A DNA stretch of 39,635 nt from Hungatella sp. UBA5385 (GCA_002409995.1 DHOR01000029.1:78634-118268); one strand, 5' to 3'; shown: positions 16,509-25,634, counted from the first letter of the stretch. Made by a program: numbers and translations. The notes: generated by a model not told the origin, from the letters alone.

Positions 16509-17390
16509 ATGAAGGATTCAGATTGGGAGTTTTTATATGAGCTTTATAAAAACCCTAATATGTCAAAAGTAGCAAGTCTGCTGTATGTTACCCAGCCGTC
16601 GTTGACAAAACGACTGCAGTATATGGAATCGGAGTTTCAGGTTGCCATTGTAAACAGAACACCAAAAGGATTGGAATTTACACCTGAAGGAGAGTATCTG
16701 GCAGAACGGGCAAAACTTTATCTTGATTTTATGAAGGAAACAAAAGAGGGACTTGATTTATATAAAGTCAATACAGAATATATTATTACTATAGGTACTT
16801 CCTATACTTATAGCAAGTTTAAGCTGCCTGATGTTCTTGTGAAATGCAGTAAGGAGCATCCGGACATCAAATTTCAGGTGATCAATGATCAGAGTAATAA
16901 TCTGTTTCGGAAGCTGTTAGAAGATACTATCGACGTAGCCTTTATCAGTGGAGATTACGACGGCTCTGTAAACAGGGTATTAATCGGTTCCAGTGATGCC
17001 TATCTTGTGACTAAAGAGCCTGTGGAACTAAAGGACTTATTAAAAATGCAGCGCATTGAATATAGTACCAATGATCGAACAAAAGAACTGCTGCGTGGTT
17101 GGTGGGAAAGGCAGTTTAACAAGGAAGAACCGGCAGGAATGGCAGCAGGCTTTATTGATGTAGCATGGCAGCTGATCAGCAAGGGTCTGGGATATACCTG
17201 CTGTTTTCTGCCTGAGGACTTTGAAAATGAATACAACCTTTGTTTAACACCATTGTTGAATGCGGACGGAACAAAGATTAAGAGGAATACCTGGTTTATA
17301 TATTCTAAAAATAAAAGGTTATCCAAAGGACTTGTTGAATTTATCGGGTTTATAGAGAAGGAGTTGTCCTTGCCAAAAGACAATGTATAG
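16509..17390 (+). CDS. LysR family transcriptional regulator (MKDSDW subgroup)
   Basis: This 293-residue protein is a close paralog of the regulators at 8659 and 36164. It has the N-terminal helix-turn-helix MSKVASLLYVTQPSLTKRL and an effector domain with IDVAWQLISKGLGYTCCF. The ATG follows AAAGGGG. It lies 29 bp after the FUSC-HAD gene on the same strand and converges with the CitMHS transporter. It could control either neighbour or the citrate lyase operon upstream. The conserved effector pocket across paralogs suggests similar small acids as ligands. Confidence 0.92.
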   Translation: MKDSDWEFLYELYKNPNMSKVASLLYVTQPSLTKRLQYMESEFQVAIVNRTPKGLEFTPEGEYLAERAKLYLDFMKETKEGLDLYKVNTEYIITIGTSYTYSKFKLPDVLVKCSKEHPDIKFQVINDQSNNLFRKLLEDTIDVAFISGDYDGSVNRVLIGSSDAYLVTKEPVELKDLLKMQRIEYSTNDRTKELLRGWWERQFNKEEPAGMAAGFIDVAWQLISKGLGYTCCFLPEDFENEYNLCLTPLLNADGTKIKRNTWFIYSKNKRLSKGLVEFIGFIEKELSLPKDNV

Positions 17391-17417
17391 ATTTTTTGTT
17401 TCCCATAATAAAAAGAT

Positions 17418-17453
17418 ACTGCCACAAATGATATTTTCATCATTTGTGGCAGT
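17418..17453 (-). terminator. Terminator of the CitMHS gene, possibly bidirectional
   Basis: A perfect 15-bp inverted repeat (17418-17432 and 17439-17453) has a six-base loop. On the minus strand it is followed by a TCTTTTT tract, so it chiefly terminates the transporter transcript, and it may also stop the LysR transcript from the left. Confidence 0.85.
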
Positions 17454-17486
17454 GCTATTAGTTTAGAATGAACAGGACAAGCCAGC

Positions 17487-18857
17487 TTAAATTGATATTG
17501 CCCCTGTAACTAAAAATGTAATAATATAGAGCACAAAGGCAGGGATTCCAACTTTTAAAATACTCTTCTGGTAATCTGCAAATTCAACCTCGCAGCGATC
17601 ACATAGAATGAAAATCCAGGCAATCAGTGGAGTTGCATAATAAGTTGACAGCGGAACCATTGCAGCCACGCCCATAGTAGTCATACTGATACCGTAGGAA
17701 GAAGCCAATGAAGCGAGTACTGGAAGTATACCAAAGTAATATCCATCGGAACTCAGGAATATAAGTCCGGGAATACCAAGGACTGCGGTAAAGATAGGCA
17801 GTAATCCTTCTTGACCGGCAGGTACAAGTCCGCCTAAGAAGTGAGCCATACTAGATCCCATTCCGCTTCCATTGAGGATACCCATGAGGAAACCAGAAGC
17901 TACGATCATGGCGCAGGCAGGCATACCGTCTTCCAGAGCGCCGGCAAGCCGATCTTTTTGTTCCTTAAAATTAAATCCATAGTTTGCGACTAACGCGAAG
18001 GCGATACCAGTCATAAACAGCAGCGCAGAGTTGGCCATACCTGTTATGAGCATATACATGATGATAATGGTAACGATCAGGTTATACCAAATCATCTTGG
18101 GACGCTTTAGTTCGGCATTGTTCTCTCTGACAACATTCGCCATCTTCTCAAGTTCTTCAGCAGTAACGCTTTTTGAACTCTTGGGATCAAATCCTAACCT
18201 TGCACGCTCTTTACGGCCAATAAAATAAGCAAGTAATATAGCATAGATCATAACAACTGTCATGCCGGGCAGTAATTTAGGAAATACCTGTGTTACGTCT
18301 AAGTCCAGGGCTGACAGCACCCGGGCAAGGGGACCTCCCCAGGGAGCCATATTAAATACAGATGTTGGCAATGCTATTAAAATCGCCAGATAACTGCTCT
18401 TGATCTTAAATTGTTTAAATAGAGGCATAAAAGCAGCAGTTGTAATTAAAACTGTAGAAGTTCCGTCTCCATCCAGTGATACGCCGGCAGCCACAAGTGT
18501 AGCCGCAATGATAATCTTAAGGGGATCGCCTTTTACCAGTTTAATAATTCCGATTACCAGGGGATCGAAAAGTCCTACCTGCATCATTAAGGTGAAATAT
18601 GTACATGCAAACAATATCATGAGCGCTGATCGCATTGTTCCTGCAGAGACTTTTCCGCCTTCCTTTACACTATAAAACACTCCTTCGTAAATCCAGTCAA
18701 AGACATTTAGTACTGGTTGGCCGGTAATTAAGCAGTATATAACTGCAGCAATAAAAGGACAGACTGCTAAAGCCGCATAAGGGCTAAGCCACCTTTTTGA
18801 AATTGCCACTACGAATACTGCTATCATAATTAGACCAACGATAGTTTCTAATTGCAT
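17487..18857 (-). CDS. CitMHS family citrate/metal-citrate transporter
   Basis: This 456-residue membrane protein has about 12 hydrophobic segments and resembles the Bacillus CitM/CitH family, which imports citrate complexed with divalent cations together with protons. Telling stretches are VSLDGDGTSTVLITTAAFMP in the first half, FNMAPWGGPLARV at mid-protein, and FLSSDGYYFGILPVL with STYYATPLIAW in the second. The start at 18857 has an AGGAGGAGGAG site. It is divergent from a LysR gene, with two palindromic sites between them. It may import citrate, isocitrate or a similar tricarboxylate; the metal preference cannot be read. Confidence 0.92.
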   Translation of the reverse strand: MQLETIVGLIMIAVFVVAISKRWLSPYAALAVCPFIAAVIYCLITGQPVLNVFDWIYEGVFYSVKEGGKVSAGTMRSALMILFACTYFTLMMQVGLFDPLVIGIIKLVKGDPLKIIIAATLVAAGVSLDGDGTSTVLITTAAFMPLFKQFKIKSSYLAILIALPTSVFNMAPWGGPLARVLSALDLDVTQVFPKLLPGMTVVMIYAILLAYFIGRKERARLGFDPKSSKSVTAEELEKMANVVRENNAELKRPKMIWYNLIVTIIIMYMLITGMANSALLFMTGIAFALVANYGFNFKEQKDRLAGALEDGMPACAMIVASGFLMGILNGSGMGSSMAHFLGGLVPAGQEGLLPIFTAVLGIPGLIFLSSDGYYFGILPVLASLASSYGISMTTMGVAAMVPLSTYYATPLIAWIFILCDRCEVEFADYQKSILKVGIPAFVLYIITFLVTGAISI

Positions 18858-18893
18858 TGTGCTCCTCCTCCTACTTGTTTCTTTTTTGCAAAT

Positions 18894-18909
18894 TATCGAA
18901 TCGGCCGAT
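18894..18909. promoter_or_regulatory. Putative LysR operator, copy 1
   Basis: TATCGAATCGGCCGAT contains the perfect palindrome ATCGGCCGAT and fits the LysR T-N11-A pattern. The identical 16-mer occurs at 29993-30008, before the aconitase gene. A CGATTGTA/CGATTGTT direct repeat overlaps its right edge (18906-18921). Confidence 0.65.
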
Positions 18910-18982
18910 TGTACGATTGTTTGGCTAAAGTTATTATAATTGAGGGAGTGATTAATAGCAAATTGTTATTTTTACTAAACGA

Positions 18983-19001
18983 TATAGGTCAAACCTATAA
19001 T
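18983..19001 (+). promoter_or_regulatory. Palindromic site overlapping the LysR promoter
   Basis: TATAGGT (18983-18989) and ACCTATA (18993-18999) form a perfect inverted repeat with a three-base spacer. TATAAT (18996-19001) within it is a likely -10 box for the LysR gene at 19076. The geometry suggests autorepression. No good -35 is visible. Confidence 0.55.
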
Positions 19002-19075
19002 GAAGGGTTATAAATATAAAAAAATATGTTAAGAAAATGTTAATTAGTTATTAAAGTTGTACAAAAGGAGAAAGT

Positions 19076-19990
19076 ATGGAATTTAAGGATATTGAATATG
19101 TTTGCGCTATTGAGGAACATAAATCTATTACCAAGGCAGCTGAATCTTTATTTATAGCGCAGCCAACTCTAAGCCAGTATATAAAAAACATGCAAAAGCG
19201 CCTTGGTGTTCGATTGTTCCGCAACGAGGGCAATCAGATTCTATTAACATATGAAGGGGAACGATTTGCTGCTGAAGGAACAAAGCTTTTACTGGACAGG
19301 GATATTTTGGTTAATAATCTGATAAGCTCACAAAAAAAGGGCCATGGTTTATTAAGAATCGCCATTCCTTTAGCAAGAGGCAGTTATCTCCTTCCTTTAA
19401 TACTGCCAAAGTTTCATGCCATCTATCCCCATGCGCAGATTAAACTTCAGGAAGACTCTTCCAGAAATTTAGTTAATTTAATAAAAGAGGGTCTTAGTGA
19501 TATTGTGCTTATTAATAAACCAAGATTTCCTCTTAATATTGAATATGAAACTCTTGGTTATGAAAGAATGCTGCTGGTTATGAACCGGGAAAGCCCCTAT
19601 AAATCTAAAATAACCTATAATGACCAGGGCCAGGCTTGCATCAGCATTACAGATTGCAGCGATGCTTCTTTTATTCTTCATCAGCCTTACCAGCACACAG
19701 GGCAGCTGGAACGCTGTATCTTTAAAAATGCAGGTATTAGTCCTAACGTCATTTTAGAAACCAAAAACCTGGTAGCCTCTTATCGCCTGGCTGCTGCCGG
19801 ATATGGACTTACGTTTCTTTCCGAACACCATATTAATCATTTGAAAAATAACAATGAAGCGATTTATTGTCAGATTCCTGATCCTATTGCTAACTCAGAA
19901 TTCATTGCTGGATATAAGAATAAAAAAGAACTATCATTTTTATCCAGAGAATTTATCCGTATTTTAACTGAAAACATGCCACCGATGTAA
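19076..19990 (+). CDS. LysR family transcriptional regulator
   Basis: This 304-residue regulator belongs to a different LysR subgroup from the MKDSDW paralogs. The helix-turn-helix is in residues 1-60 (SITKAAESLFIAQPTLSQYI), and the effector domain follows from about residue 90. It is divergent from the CitMHS transporter and lies 36 bp before another LysR gene. The start follows AAAGGAG. Two symmetric sites in the shared upstream region point to autoregulation and control of the transporter. One of them recurs before the aconitase operon 11 kb away, so this protein is my first candidate for a shared regulator. Confidence 0.92.
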   Translation: MEFKDIEYVCAIEEHKSITKAAESLFIAQPTLSQYIKNMQKRLGVRLFRNEGNQILLTYEGERFAAEGTKLLLDRDILVNNLISSQKKGHGLLRIAIPLARGSYLLPLILPKFHAIYPHAQIKLQEDSSRNLVNLIKEGLSDIVLINKPRFPLNIEYETLGYERMLLVMNRESPYKSKITYNDQGQACISITDCSDASFILHQPYQHTGQLERCIFKNAGISPNVILETKNLVASYRLAAAGYGLTFLSEHHINHLKNNNEAIYCQIPDPIANSEFIAGYKNKKELSFLSREFIRILTENMPPM

Positions 19991-20026
19991 CAAGAGTTAC
20001 TTCGTTGTTTTGGAGGTGTTGAACAA

Positions 20027-20893
20027 ATGAACGATATGGACTGGAGGATTATTAAGGTTCTATATGAACAGGGCAGCATGACAAAAGCAGCCAATGAGCT
20101 GTTTGTGACTCAGTCCACCATTACAAAGCGTCTGAGAGCTATGGAAGAGGAATGGAATGTAAAATTGGTTGAGAGAAACAGCAAAGGTGTGGTATTTACC
20201 GAGGATGGCAGATACCTTGTGAAAAAGGCAACCATTATTCTGGACTTTTATTCGGAGATTAAGCTGCATTTTCAGGATAACAGAAGCAGGAAACAGCTTC
20301 TAAGAATTGGTGTGCCCAATTCTTATGCAAGACTTCATTTTCCAAAGCTGATGAACCGTTATATAGTAGAGAAAAATAATCTTCAGTTTAAAACGGTGCC
20401 TAATTCAAGCGATGCAGTTATTAAACAGCTCCTTGATGAGACCATTGATATAGGAATTGTGTGTGGGGACTATTCCTATGCAGGAGAGAAGTTTAAGCTG
20501 TTTAAGGAAGATCTGTATCTGATGATGCCCATAGACTGTACCATTGGGGAAATCGATCATATGCCCTTAATTGAATACCATATGAACCCCATTGTAAAAG
20601 GCACCATAGAACAGTGGTGGAAATACCATTTTGGCAATGCGCCCAGAGAAGAACATCAGGTTCCCTATGCAGAGATCGCTATTGAAATGGTGGAAAACGG
20701 TCTGGGAGTCTGTTGCATGTTTGGTGATGAATGGCGCATGGATGAAACCAAGGTTCAGTTCATCCCCCTGTATTCCGATAAAGGGGAGCCAATCTCGAGA
20801 AATGTGTGGATGATGGTCCCCCACTATTGTTTTGAGAAAAAAGAGATCATGGAATTTGTGGAATTTGCACAAAAATACTATAACGTAGACTAG
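20027..20893 (+). CDS. LysR family transcriptional regulator (distant MKDSDW-type paralog)
   Basis: This 288-residue protein begins MNDMDWRIIKVLYEQGSM and has the helix-turn-helix MTKAANELFVTQSTITKRL. The C-terminal WWKYHFG and ENGLGVCCMF match the same positions in the three closer paralogs, though divergence is greater. The start is at 20027 behind GGAGGTG. It follows the previous LysR gene by 36 bp and is closed by a strong terminator, so the lactonase gene downstream has its own promoter. Regulation of the lactonase-carrier pair is a reasonable guess. Confidence 0.9.
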   Translation: MNDMDWRIIKVLYEQGSMTKAANELFVTQSTITKRLRAMEEEWNVKLVERNSKGVVFTEDGRYLVKKATIILDFYSEIKLHFQDNRSRKQLLRIGVPNSYARLHFPKLMNRYIVEKNNLQFKTVPNSSDAVIKQLLDETIDIGIVCGDYSYAGEKFKLFKEDLYLMMPIDCTIGEIDHMPLIEYHMNPIVKGTIEQWWKYHFGNAPREEHQVPYAEIAIEMVENGLGVCCMFGDEWRMDETKVQFIPLYSDKGEPISRNVWMMVPHYCFEKKEIMEFVEFAQKYYNVD

Positions 20894-20923
20894 AGGAGTA
20901 TTCTATTTTGGAATACTCCTTTT
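20894..20923 (+). terminator. Intrinsic terminator after the LysR pair
   Basis: GGAGTATTC (20895-20903) pairs perfectly with GAATACTCC (20911-20919), followed by TTTT. Confidence 0.9.
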
Positions 20924-20943
20924 GTATTTATCATCATTTCCTT

Positions 20944-20973
20944 TTGACTCTTGGAGCTGATATGATTTATTTA
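20944..20973 (+). promoter_or_regulatory. Possible promoter of the lactonase gene
   Basis: TTGACT (20944-20949) and TATTTA (20968-20973) are spaced 18 bp, just downstream of a terminator. The -10 is weak. Confidence 0.4.
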
Positions 20974-21000
20974 GCAAAACAAAGCAGGAGGAACAGGAAG

Positions 21001-22047
21001 ATGAGCTACGCTTATGTGGGGTGCAGAACCACCAGAGAGAGAAATGCAAGAGGAAATGGATTAAAAACTTATGAGATTGATGATGTGACTGGAGACTGGA
21101 AGGAACTGCAGTGTCTGGCAATCGAGGAAAATCCTTCTTATCAGACCTTTGACAATGAAAGAAAATTCTTATATTCCGTTCATGGAGATATCTCAAAGGT
21201 AAGCAGCTTTAGAATTCTGGTAGATGGAACTTTAAGTCTGATTAACACCGTTGATATTGGAGGGCGAAACCCTGTATTTATTACACCGGACAAGACCAAC
21301 CGATATCTGCTTGTTGCAACCCTTCAGGGAGGAGCCGTTTATTCTCTTAAGAGAAATGAAGATGGTTCCATTGGAGAGGTGGTGTGGAAGGTTGACTTTA
21401 AGGGAAAAACAGAGGATTCTATTTCCTTTGTACACCAGTGTATCTGGGATCAGAAGAAGGAGTACTTATTTGTTCCTGCACAGGGACGTATCCAGGGATA
21501 TGGGCAGATTCGGGTATTTCGCTTCCACCCGGAGGATGGAAGTCTGGAACAGACCTGTGAGATAAGAGCTAGAGAATATGCAGAGCCGCGCCATATTGCC
21601 ATTCACCCGAATAACAAATATGCATATATGATCAATGAAAAAGACAATTCCATGACATATTTTGAATTTGACGATGTAACAGGCAGACTGACTCCCCGAC
21701 AGATTCTCCCTTCTCTGCCTGATACCTATACAGGAGAAGGACAGGCAAGCGCGTCTTTAGTTGACCCAACCGGTCAGATTGTGGTGGGCTCCAACCGGAT
21801 TCATGAATCTCTGGTATTATATCGAATCAACCAGATGACAGGATATTTACATACCATAGGATTTTTCCCTGTACTTGGAAAAACTCCAAGGTTTATCACT
21901 TTTCATAACGATGGCAGTCTGCTGTATACAGCCAATGAGGACAGCGATACCATTGTGGAAATGAAATTAGATGCAGCCAAAGGGTCAATTGAATACACAG
22001 GACGGATCATTGAAACAGAAAGTCCAGTCTGTATCATATTTAATTAA
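21001..22047 (+). CDS. Lactonase, seven-bladed beta-propeller family (6-phosphogluconolactonase-like)
   Basis: This 348-residue cytosolic protein of the YbhE/Pgl and 3-carboxymuconate-lactonase fold opens or closes lactone rings. Repeated blade motifs are visible: YVGCRTTRERN at the start, GGRNPVFITPDKTNRYLLVA, EPRHIAIHPNNKYAYMINE and GKTPRFITFHNDGSLLYTANE. The ATG at 21001 is nine bases after AGGAGG; longer readings cross the upstream terminator. A carrier gene follows 14 bp later. The pairing with a dicarboxylate-type carrier argues for a carboxylic acid lactone rather than phosphogluconolactone. This is inference, as the family is broad. Confidence 0.85.
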   Translation: MSYAYVGCRTTRERNARGNGLKTYEIDDVTGDWKELQCLAIEENPSYQTFDNERKFLYSVHGDISKVSSFRILVDGTLSLINTVDIGGRNPVFITPDKTNRYLLVATLQGGAVYSLKRNEDGSIGEVVWKVDFKGKTEDSISFVHQCIWDQKKEYLFVPAQGRIQGYGQIRVFRFHPEDGSLEQTCEIRAREYAEPRHIAIHPNNKYAYMINEKDNSMTYFEFDDVTGRLTPRQILPSLPDTYTGEGQASASLVDPTGQIVVGSNRIHESLVLYRINQMTGYLHTIGFFPVLGKTPRFITFHNDGSLLYTANEDSDTIVEMKLDAAKGSIEYTGRIIETESPVCIIFN

Positions 22048-22061
22048 GGGGGGACGGGAAA

Positions 22062-23321
22062 ATGAATTTGGGTTTAGTTTCTTTATTAGCTTTATTATTA
22101 GCGATTGCTTTAGGATTCTTAAAACAAACCAATGTTGGTATTGTATGTATGGGATTTGCCATGGTGGTAGGACTGATCTATGGAGTTCCTATGAAAGAGA
22201 TTATGAGCGACTTTAGTTCCTCCTTATTTATCCAGATGGTTGGAATTACATACCTTTTTGCAGTGATCAATGGCAATGGAACTCTTACCATTTTAGCTAA
22301 CAAAGCAGTTGGACTTGTGGGTAAGAAAAAACATCTGATTCCATTTGTAATGTTTATCATTGGTTACATCATCTGTGCAGTTGGACCTGGGGCAATTCCT
22401 TCACTTGCCATTATTCCGGTACTGGCAGTACCTGTAGCAGTATCAGCAGGTTTAAACCCGATTATGGTATCTCTCATCGGTCAGATGGGGGTTCAGGCAG
22501 CACGTATGAGCAGTCTGACTCCGGAAGCAGTTGTAGTAAAAGAATTAATGGAGGCACAAGGGCTTGTGGGCGATACATTCCCTATTGGACTGTGTCTGCT
22601 GATTACAGAGCTGTGTCTGGCTGCCATTGTGTATATTTATTACAAAGGCTGGAAAGTCAACGGTAAGGCAGCTGCAGTTGCAAATGAGGAAGCAAAAATC
22701 GGCAAAAACCAGATTTTCTCCCTCATCGGTTTAATTGTACTTGTTGTAGGCGTTTTATTCTTCTCCTGGAATGTGGGCTTAACCGGATTCTTAATCGGAA
22801 GTATCCTTATTATGATTGGAGCAGGAGAAGAAAAAAAGGCAGTAAATGGTGTTCCGTGGAACGTAATTTTAATGGTGCTTGGTGTTGGAATATTAATGAA
22901 TATCATTTCATTTTCAGGTGGAATTGACATTATGGTAGCAGCTCTTGAAAAAATTATGGGTGAGAAAACAGCAGTTGCTGTCATGTCTGTGACAGCAGGA
23001 GTTATGTCATTCTTCAGTTCAGGGCTTGGAGTTGTTTTCCCCACTTTAATCCCTACAGCAAGCGGACTGGCAGCAAGTACAGGTGCAAATGCAGTCCAGC
23101 TTGTGGCAGTTATTGTAGTAGGCGGAACTGTTACCGGCTTTAGCCCTATTTCCACAGCAGGTGCTCTTATTATGGCTGCTGTATCAGGTGATAAGGATGC
23201 TAGTGAGAAGAATCCTCAGAATAAAATGTTTATTGAGTTATTTGGTGTGGCTTTTGTAGCTCTTGCAGTACTGTTTATTCTATCCATACTTGGTGTATAC
23301 GGTGTTCTTACTTCATTATAA
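22062..23321 (+). CDS. MatC-type dicarboxylate carrier (SLC13/DASS-like permease)
   Basis: This 419-residue inner-membrane protein has about 11 hydrophobic segments. It resembles the MatC malonate/dicarboxylate carrier family and the wider ion-transporter superfamily. The first third has QMVGITYLFAVINGNGT and GYIICAVGPGAIPSLAI. The second half has FFSSGLGVVFPTLIPTAS and GGTVTGFSPISTAGALI, with the paired SSG and SPIST-like turns expected in such carriers. It starts after GGGGGG, 14 bp from the lactonase. I infer import of a di- or tricarboxylate, or its lactone, for the downstream isomerase. Confidence 0.85.
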   Translation: MNLGLVSLLALLLAIALGFLKQTNVGIVCMGFAMVVGLIYGVPMKEIMSDFSSSLFIQMVGITYLFAVINGNGTLTILANKAVGLVGKKKHLIPFVMFIIGYIICAVGPGAIPSLAIIPVLAVPVAVSAGLNPIMVSLIGQMGVQAARMSSLTPEAVVVKELMEAQGLVGDTFPIGLCLLITELCLAAIVYIYYKGWKVNGKAAAVANEEAKIGKNQIFSLIGLIVLVVGVLFFSWNVGLTGFLIGSILIMIGAGEEKKAVNGVPWNVILMVLGVGILMNIISFSGGIDIMVAALEKIMGEKTAVAVMSVTAGVMSFFSSGLGVVFPTLIPTASGLAASTGANAVQLVAVIVVGGTVTGFSPISTAGALIMAAVSGDKDASEKNPQNKMFIELFGVAFVALAVLFILSILGVYGVLTSL

Positions 23322-23368
23322 ATAAGTCAATAATAAGAAACGGTTATGAGCTCATTCCAATATATCAT

Positions 23369-23397
23369 TTTTGATTTGTGTGAAAATTTGATATAAT
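23369..23397 (+). promoter_or_regulatory. Promoter of the PrpF-family gene
   Basis: TTTTGA (23369-23374) and TATAAT (23392-23397) are spaced 17 bp, with the start codon 28 bases downstream of the -10. Confidence 0.6.
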
Positions 23398-23424
23398 ATT
23401 GGTAAAACCAAAGGGGGTATTAAT

Positions 23425-24564
23425 ATGCGGAAATTTAAAACGGTATTTATGCGGGGCGGCACTAGTAAAGGTTGTATGTTCCATAAAGAAGATCTTCCCG
23501 AAAACAGAGAGGAATGGGATCAAATATTCCTTCAGGTAATGGGAAGTCCTGATCCAAAGCAGATTGACGGATTAGGAGGAACTGTTTCATCAAATAACAA
23601 AATAGTCATTGTCTGGAAAAGTGATGAAAAGGATGTTGATGTAGAGTACCTGGTAGGACAGGTCATTGTGGGGAAGGAGCAGATTGATTATAAGTCAAAC
23701 TGCGGCAATATGACCGCTGCTGTCGGGCCATTTGCAGTGGAAGAAGGAATGCTTCCCATCACTGAGCCTGTAACAACAGTGAGAATGAAAAACCAGAATA
23801 CAGACAAGTACATCAATGTAACAGTACCCATTGATCCTGAGACTAAGACCTTTGCCCAGACAGGTGACTGTGCAATCGCAGGAGTTGACGGAACTGCAGC
23901 GGAGTTAAATGTGAACTTTTTAAACCCTGCAGGTGCCAAAACAGGCAAGCTCCTTCCAACAGGAAATGTTTCTGAACAGCTTATAATTCCCGGCTTTGGT
24001 CCTATTGAAGCTTCCATTCTTGATGTATCCAATCCAATGGTACTGGTGAAAGCTGAAGATATCGGTATGACCGGAATGGAGCTACCGGAGGAGATCAATC
24101 AGAATAAAGAGATCAGTGATCTTCTGGAGAAGATTCGTGGTACTGCTGCCTGCCTTATGGGATTTGCTAAAGATTTGGAGGATGCATCTCTAAACAGCCC
24201 TGCAGTTCCCAAAGTGGGATTTGTGACAGCTCCCAAATCCTATACAGACATAGCAGGTCAACAGGTGTCTGAATCGGATATGGATGTGTGTGCAAGGGTT
24301 ATATCCGTATTCAAATGCCACAAGGCATGTCCTCTCACCTCTGCAAGTGCAATCAGTGTATCTGCTGCTATGGAGGGTTCCGTTGTGCAGAAGGTTCTTA
24401 GAGACAACAGTAAAAAAGGCATTGTCCGCATCGGACACCCAAGCGGAATTATGACTATGGTTCCTGATTTAAGAGAAGAAAACGGCAGTCTGGCACTTCC
24501 GGGAGTTGGAGTTCAAAGAACAGCAAGACGGATTATGGATGGAACTGTATATATAAGAAAGTAA
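23425..24564 (+). CDS. PrpF-family isomerase (aconitate/methylaconitate/oxalomesaconate type)
   Basis: This 379-residue enzyme belongs to the PrpF/GalD/3-methylitaconate isomerase family, which moves a double bond by proton transfer in unsaturated di- and tricarboxylates. The fingerprint FMRGGTSKG is at residues 8-16, with Cys17 after it. The likely acid/base pair is Lys59 (SSNNKIVIV) and Cys93 (SNCGNMTAA). The C-terminal half ends with RTARRIMDGTVYI. E. coli YbhH is a homolog by my recollection. With aconitases nearby, a trans- to cis-aconitate type reaction is attractive. Oxalomesaconate tautomerisation or methylitaconate isomerisation remain alternatives. It has its own promoter and terminator. 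Confidence 0.88.
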   Translation: MRKFKTVFMRGGTSKGCMFHKEDLPENREEWDQIFLQVMGSPDPKQIDGLGGTVSSNNKIVIVWKSDEKDVDVEYLVGQVIVGKEQIDYKSNCGNMTAAVGPFAVEEGMLPITEPVTTVRMKNQNTDKYINVTVPIDPETKTFAQTGDCAIAGVDGTAAELNVNFLNPAGAKTGKLLPTGNVSEQLIIPGFGPIEASILDVSNPMVLVKAEDIGMTGMELPEEINQNKEISDLLEKIRGTAACLMGFAKDLEDASLNSPAVPKVGFVTAPKSYTDIAGQQVSESDMDVCARVISVFKCHKACPLTSASAISVSAAMEGSVVQKVLRDNSKKGIVRIGHPSGIMTMVPDLREENGSLALPGVGVQRTARRIMDGTVYIRK

Positions 24565-24572
24565 TGGATAGA

Positions 24573-24611
24573 CAGGGGATAAGAGACAGCAGATTTCTTA
24601 TTCCCTGTTTT
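24573..24611 (+). terminator. Intrinsic terminator after the PrpF-family gene
   Basis: A 12-bp stem with one wobble pair (24573-24584 and 24596-24607) is followed by TTTT. Confidence 0.85.
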
Positions 24612-24634
24612 AGATTAACAGAAAGAGGAGGCTT

Positions 24635-25537
24635 ATGGATTTCAGACAATACCATTATGTGCTAAAGGTGGCTGAGCTGCAAAACATAACGAAAGCAGCA
24701 AGTGAACTATATATCACTCAGTCCTCCTTAAGCCATTATATTGCCAAAATAGAGGAGGAGCTGGGAGCAAAGCTGTTTAACAGAAATACAACCCCCATAT
24801 CCTTAACAAGAGCAGGGGAAAGCTATGTGGAAACTGCTAAAATCATACTTTCCTTAAATGACAAGATGAAAAAGGAAGTCCAGGATATTGCCCAGGAGAA
24901 AAAAGGGGTCATCACCATTGGAATCTCTAATGCAAGAGCTTCCTATTTTCTACCCTATGTGCTGCCGAATTTTAAGAAGAAATATCCAGCCATTGAGATA
25001 AAAACCATTGAAACTAAATCAGAGATCATAGAAGAACAGGTGATAAAAGGAAATTGTGATCTGGGTATTTTCCCTCTTCCTGTATCCAGTGATAAGCTGG
25101 ACTCAGAAGTGGTATGTAAAGAGGAGCTGGTGCTGGTTTCAGGCACTCCCTTAGATAACAGCACTGCAGATGAAGGCAGAGCCTATATTGATCTGACTTC
25201 GTGCAGAGGCAGGGACTTTTTACTCCTTAAAAAAGGACATGGAATCAGAACTGCCATTGATGTGCTGTTTATGGAGGCAGGAGTCCGCCCTTCTTCCATT
25301 TTTGAAACAACCAGCAATGAGACGGCATATCGTTTATCCACCACCGGAATGGGGCTTACCATAGTTCCTGAAACCACCATTTTCTTATCAAAACCAATTA
25401 ATAAACCCAATCTCTACTCCCTATCGAAAGAGGGGGTATTCTGGGAAATTGGTGCAGTGTATCATTGTAAGGCAGGACTTACAAATGCACAGAAGTATTT
25501 CATAGAGATTCTTAAGAGAACATTTCTCCATGAGTAA
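24635..25537 (+). CDS. LysR family transcriptional regulator
   Basis: This 300-residue regulator is of the same subgroup as the one at 19076: the helix-turn-helix contains ITKAASELYITQSSLSHYI, and the effector domain follows (KKGVITIGISNARASYFLP). The start follows AGAGGAGG. It sits between the PrpF-family isomerase and the dehydrogenase/aldolase/kinase operon, all on the plus strand. It is 97 bp before the dehydrogenase, where only a small hairpin (GACCAT/ATGGTC near 25541-25558) is visible. It probably controls one of these neighbours; the effector is unknown. Confidence 0.92.
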   Translation: MDFRQYHYVLKVAELQNITKAASELYITQSSLSHYIAKIEEELGAKLFNRNTTPISLTRAGESYVETAKIILSLNDKMKKEVQDIAQEKKGVITIGISNARASYFLPYVLPNFKKKYPAIEIKTIETKSEIIEEQVIKGNCDLGIFPLPVSSDKLDSEVVCKEELVLVSGTPLDNSTADEGRAYIDLTSCRGRDFLLLKKGHGIRTAIDVLFMEAGVRPSSIFETTSNETAYRLSTTGMGLTIVPETTIFLSKPINKPNLYSLSKEGVFWEIGAVYHCKAGLTNAQKYFIEILKRTFLHE

Positions 25538-25634
25538 AAGACCATGATTCAATGGTCAAATAAGCATTTTACGGATTGCCCTATGTTCTGTATGATTAAC
25601 ATATCAAGATACAAAGAGAAGGGAGATCGGTATT

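Noticed and set aside
17000..17443. 147-residue minus-strand open frame at the end of the LysR gene
   Set aside because: It begins inside the terminator hairpin and runs antisense through the conserved LysR domain.
22640..23155. 171-residue minus-strand open frame inside the MatC-type gene
   Set aside because: It is an antisense shadow of a membrane protein gene, with a Thr/Pro/Ile-rich translation and no family match.
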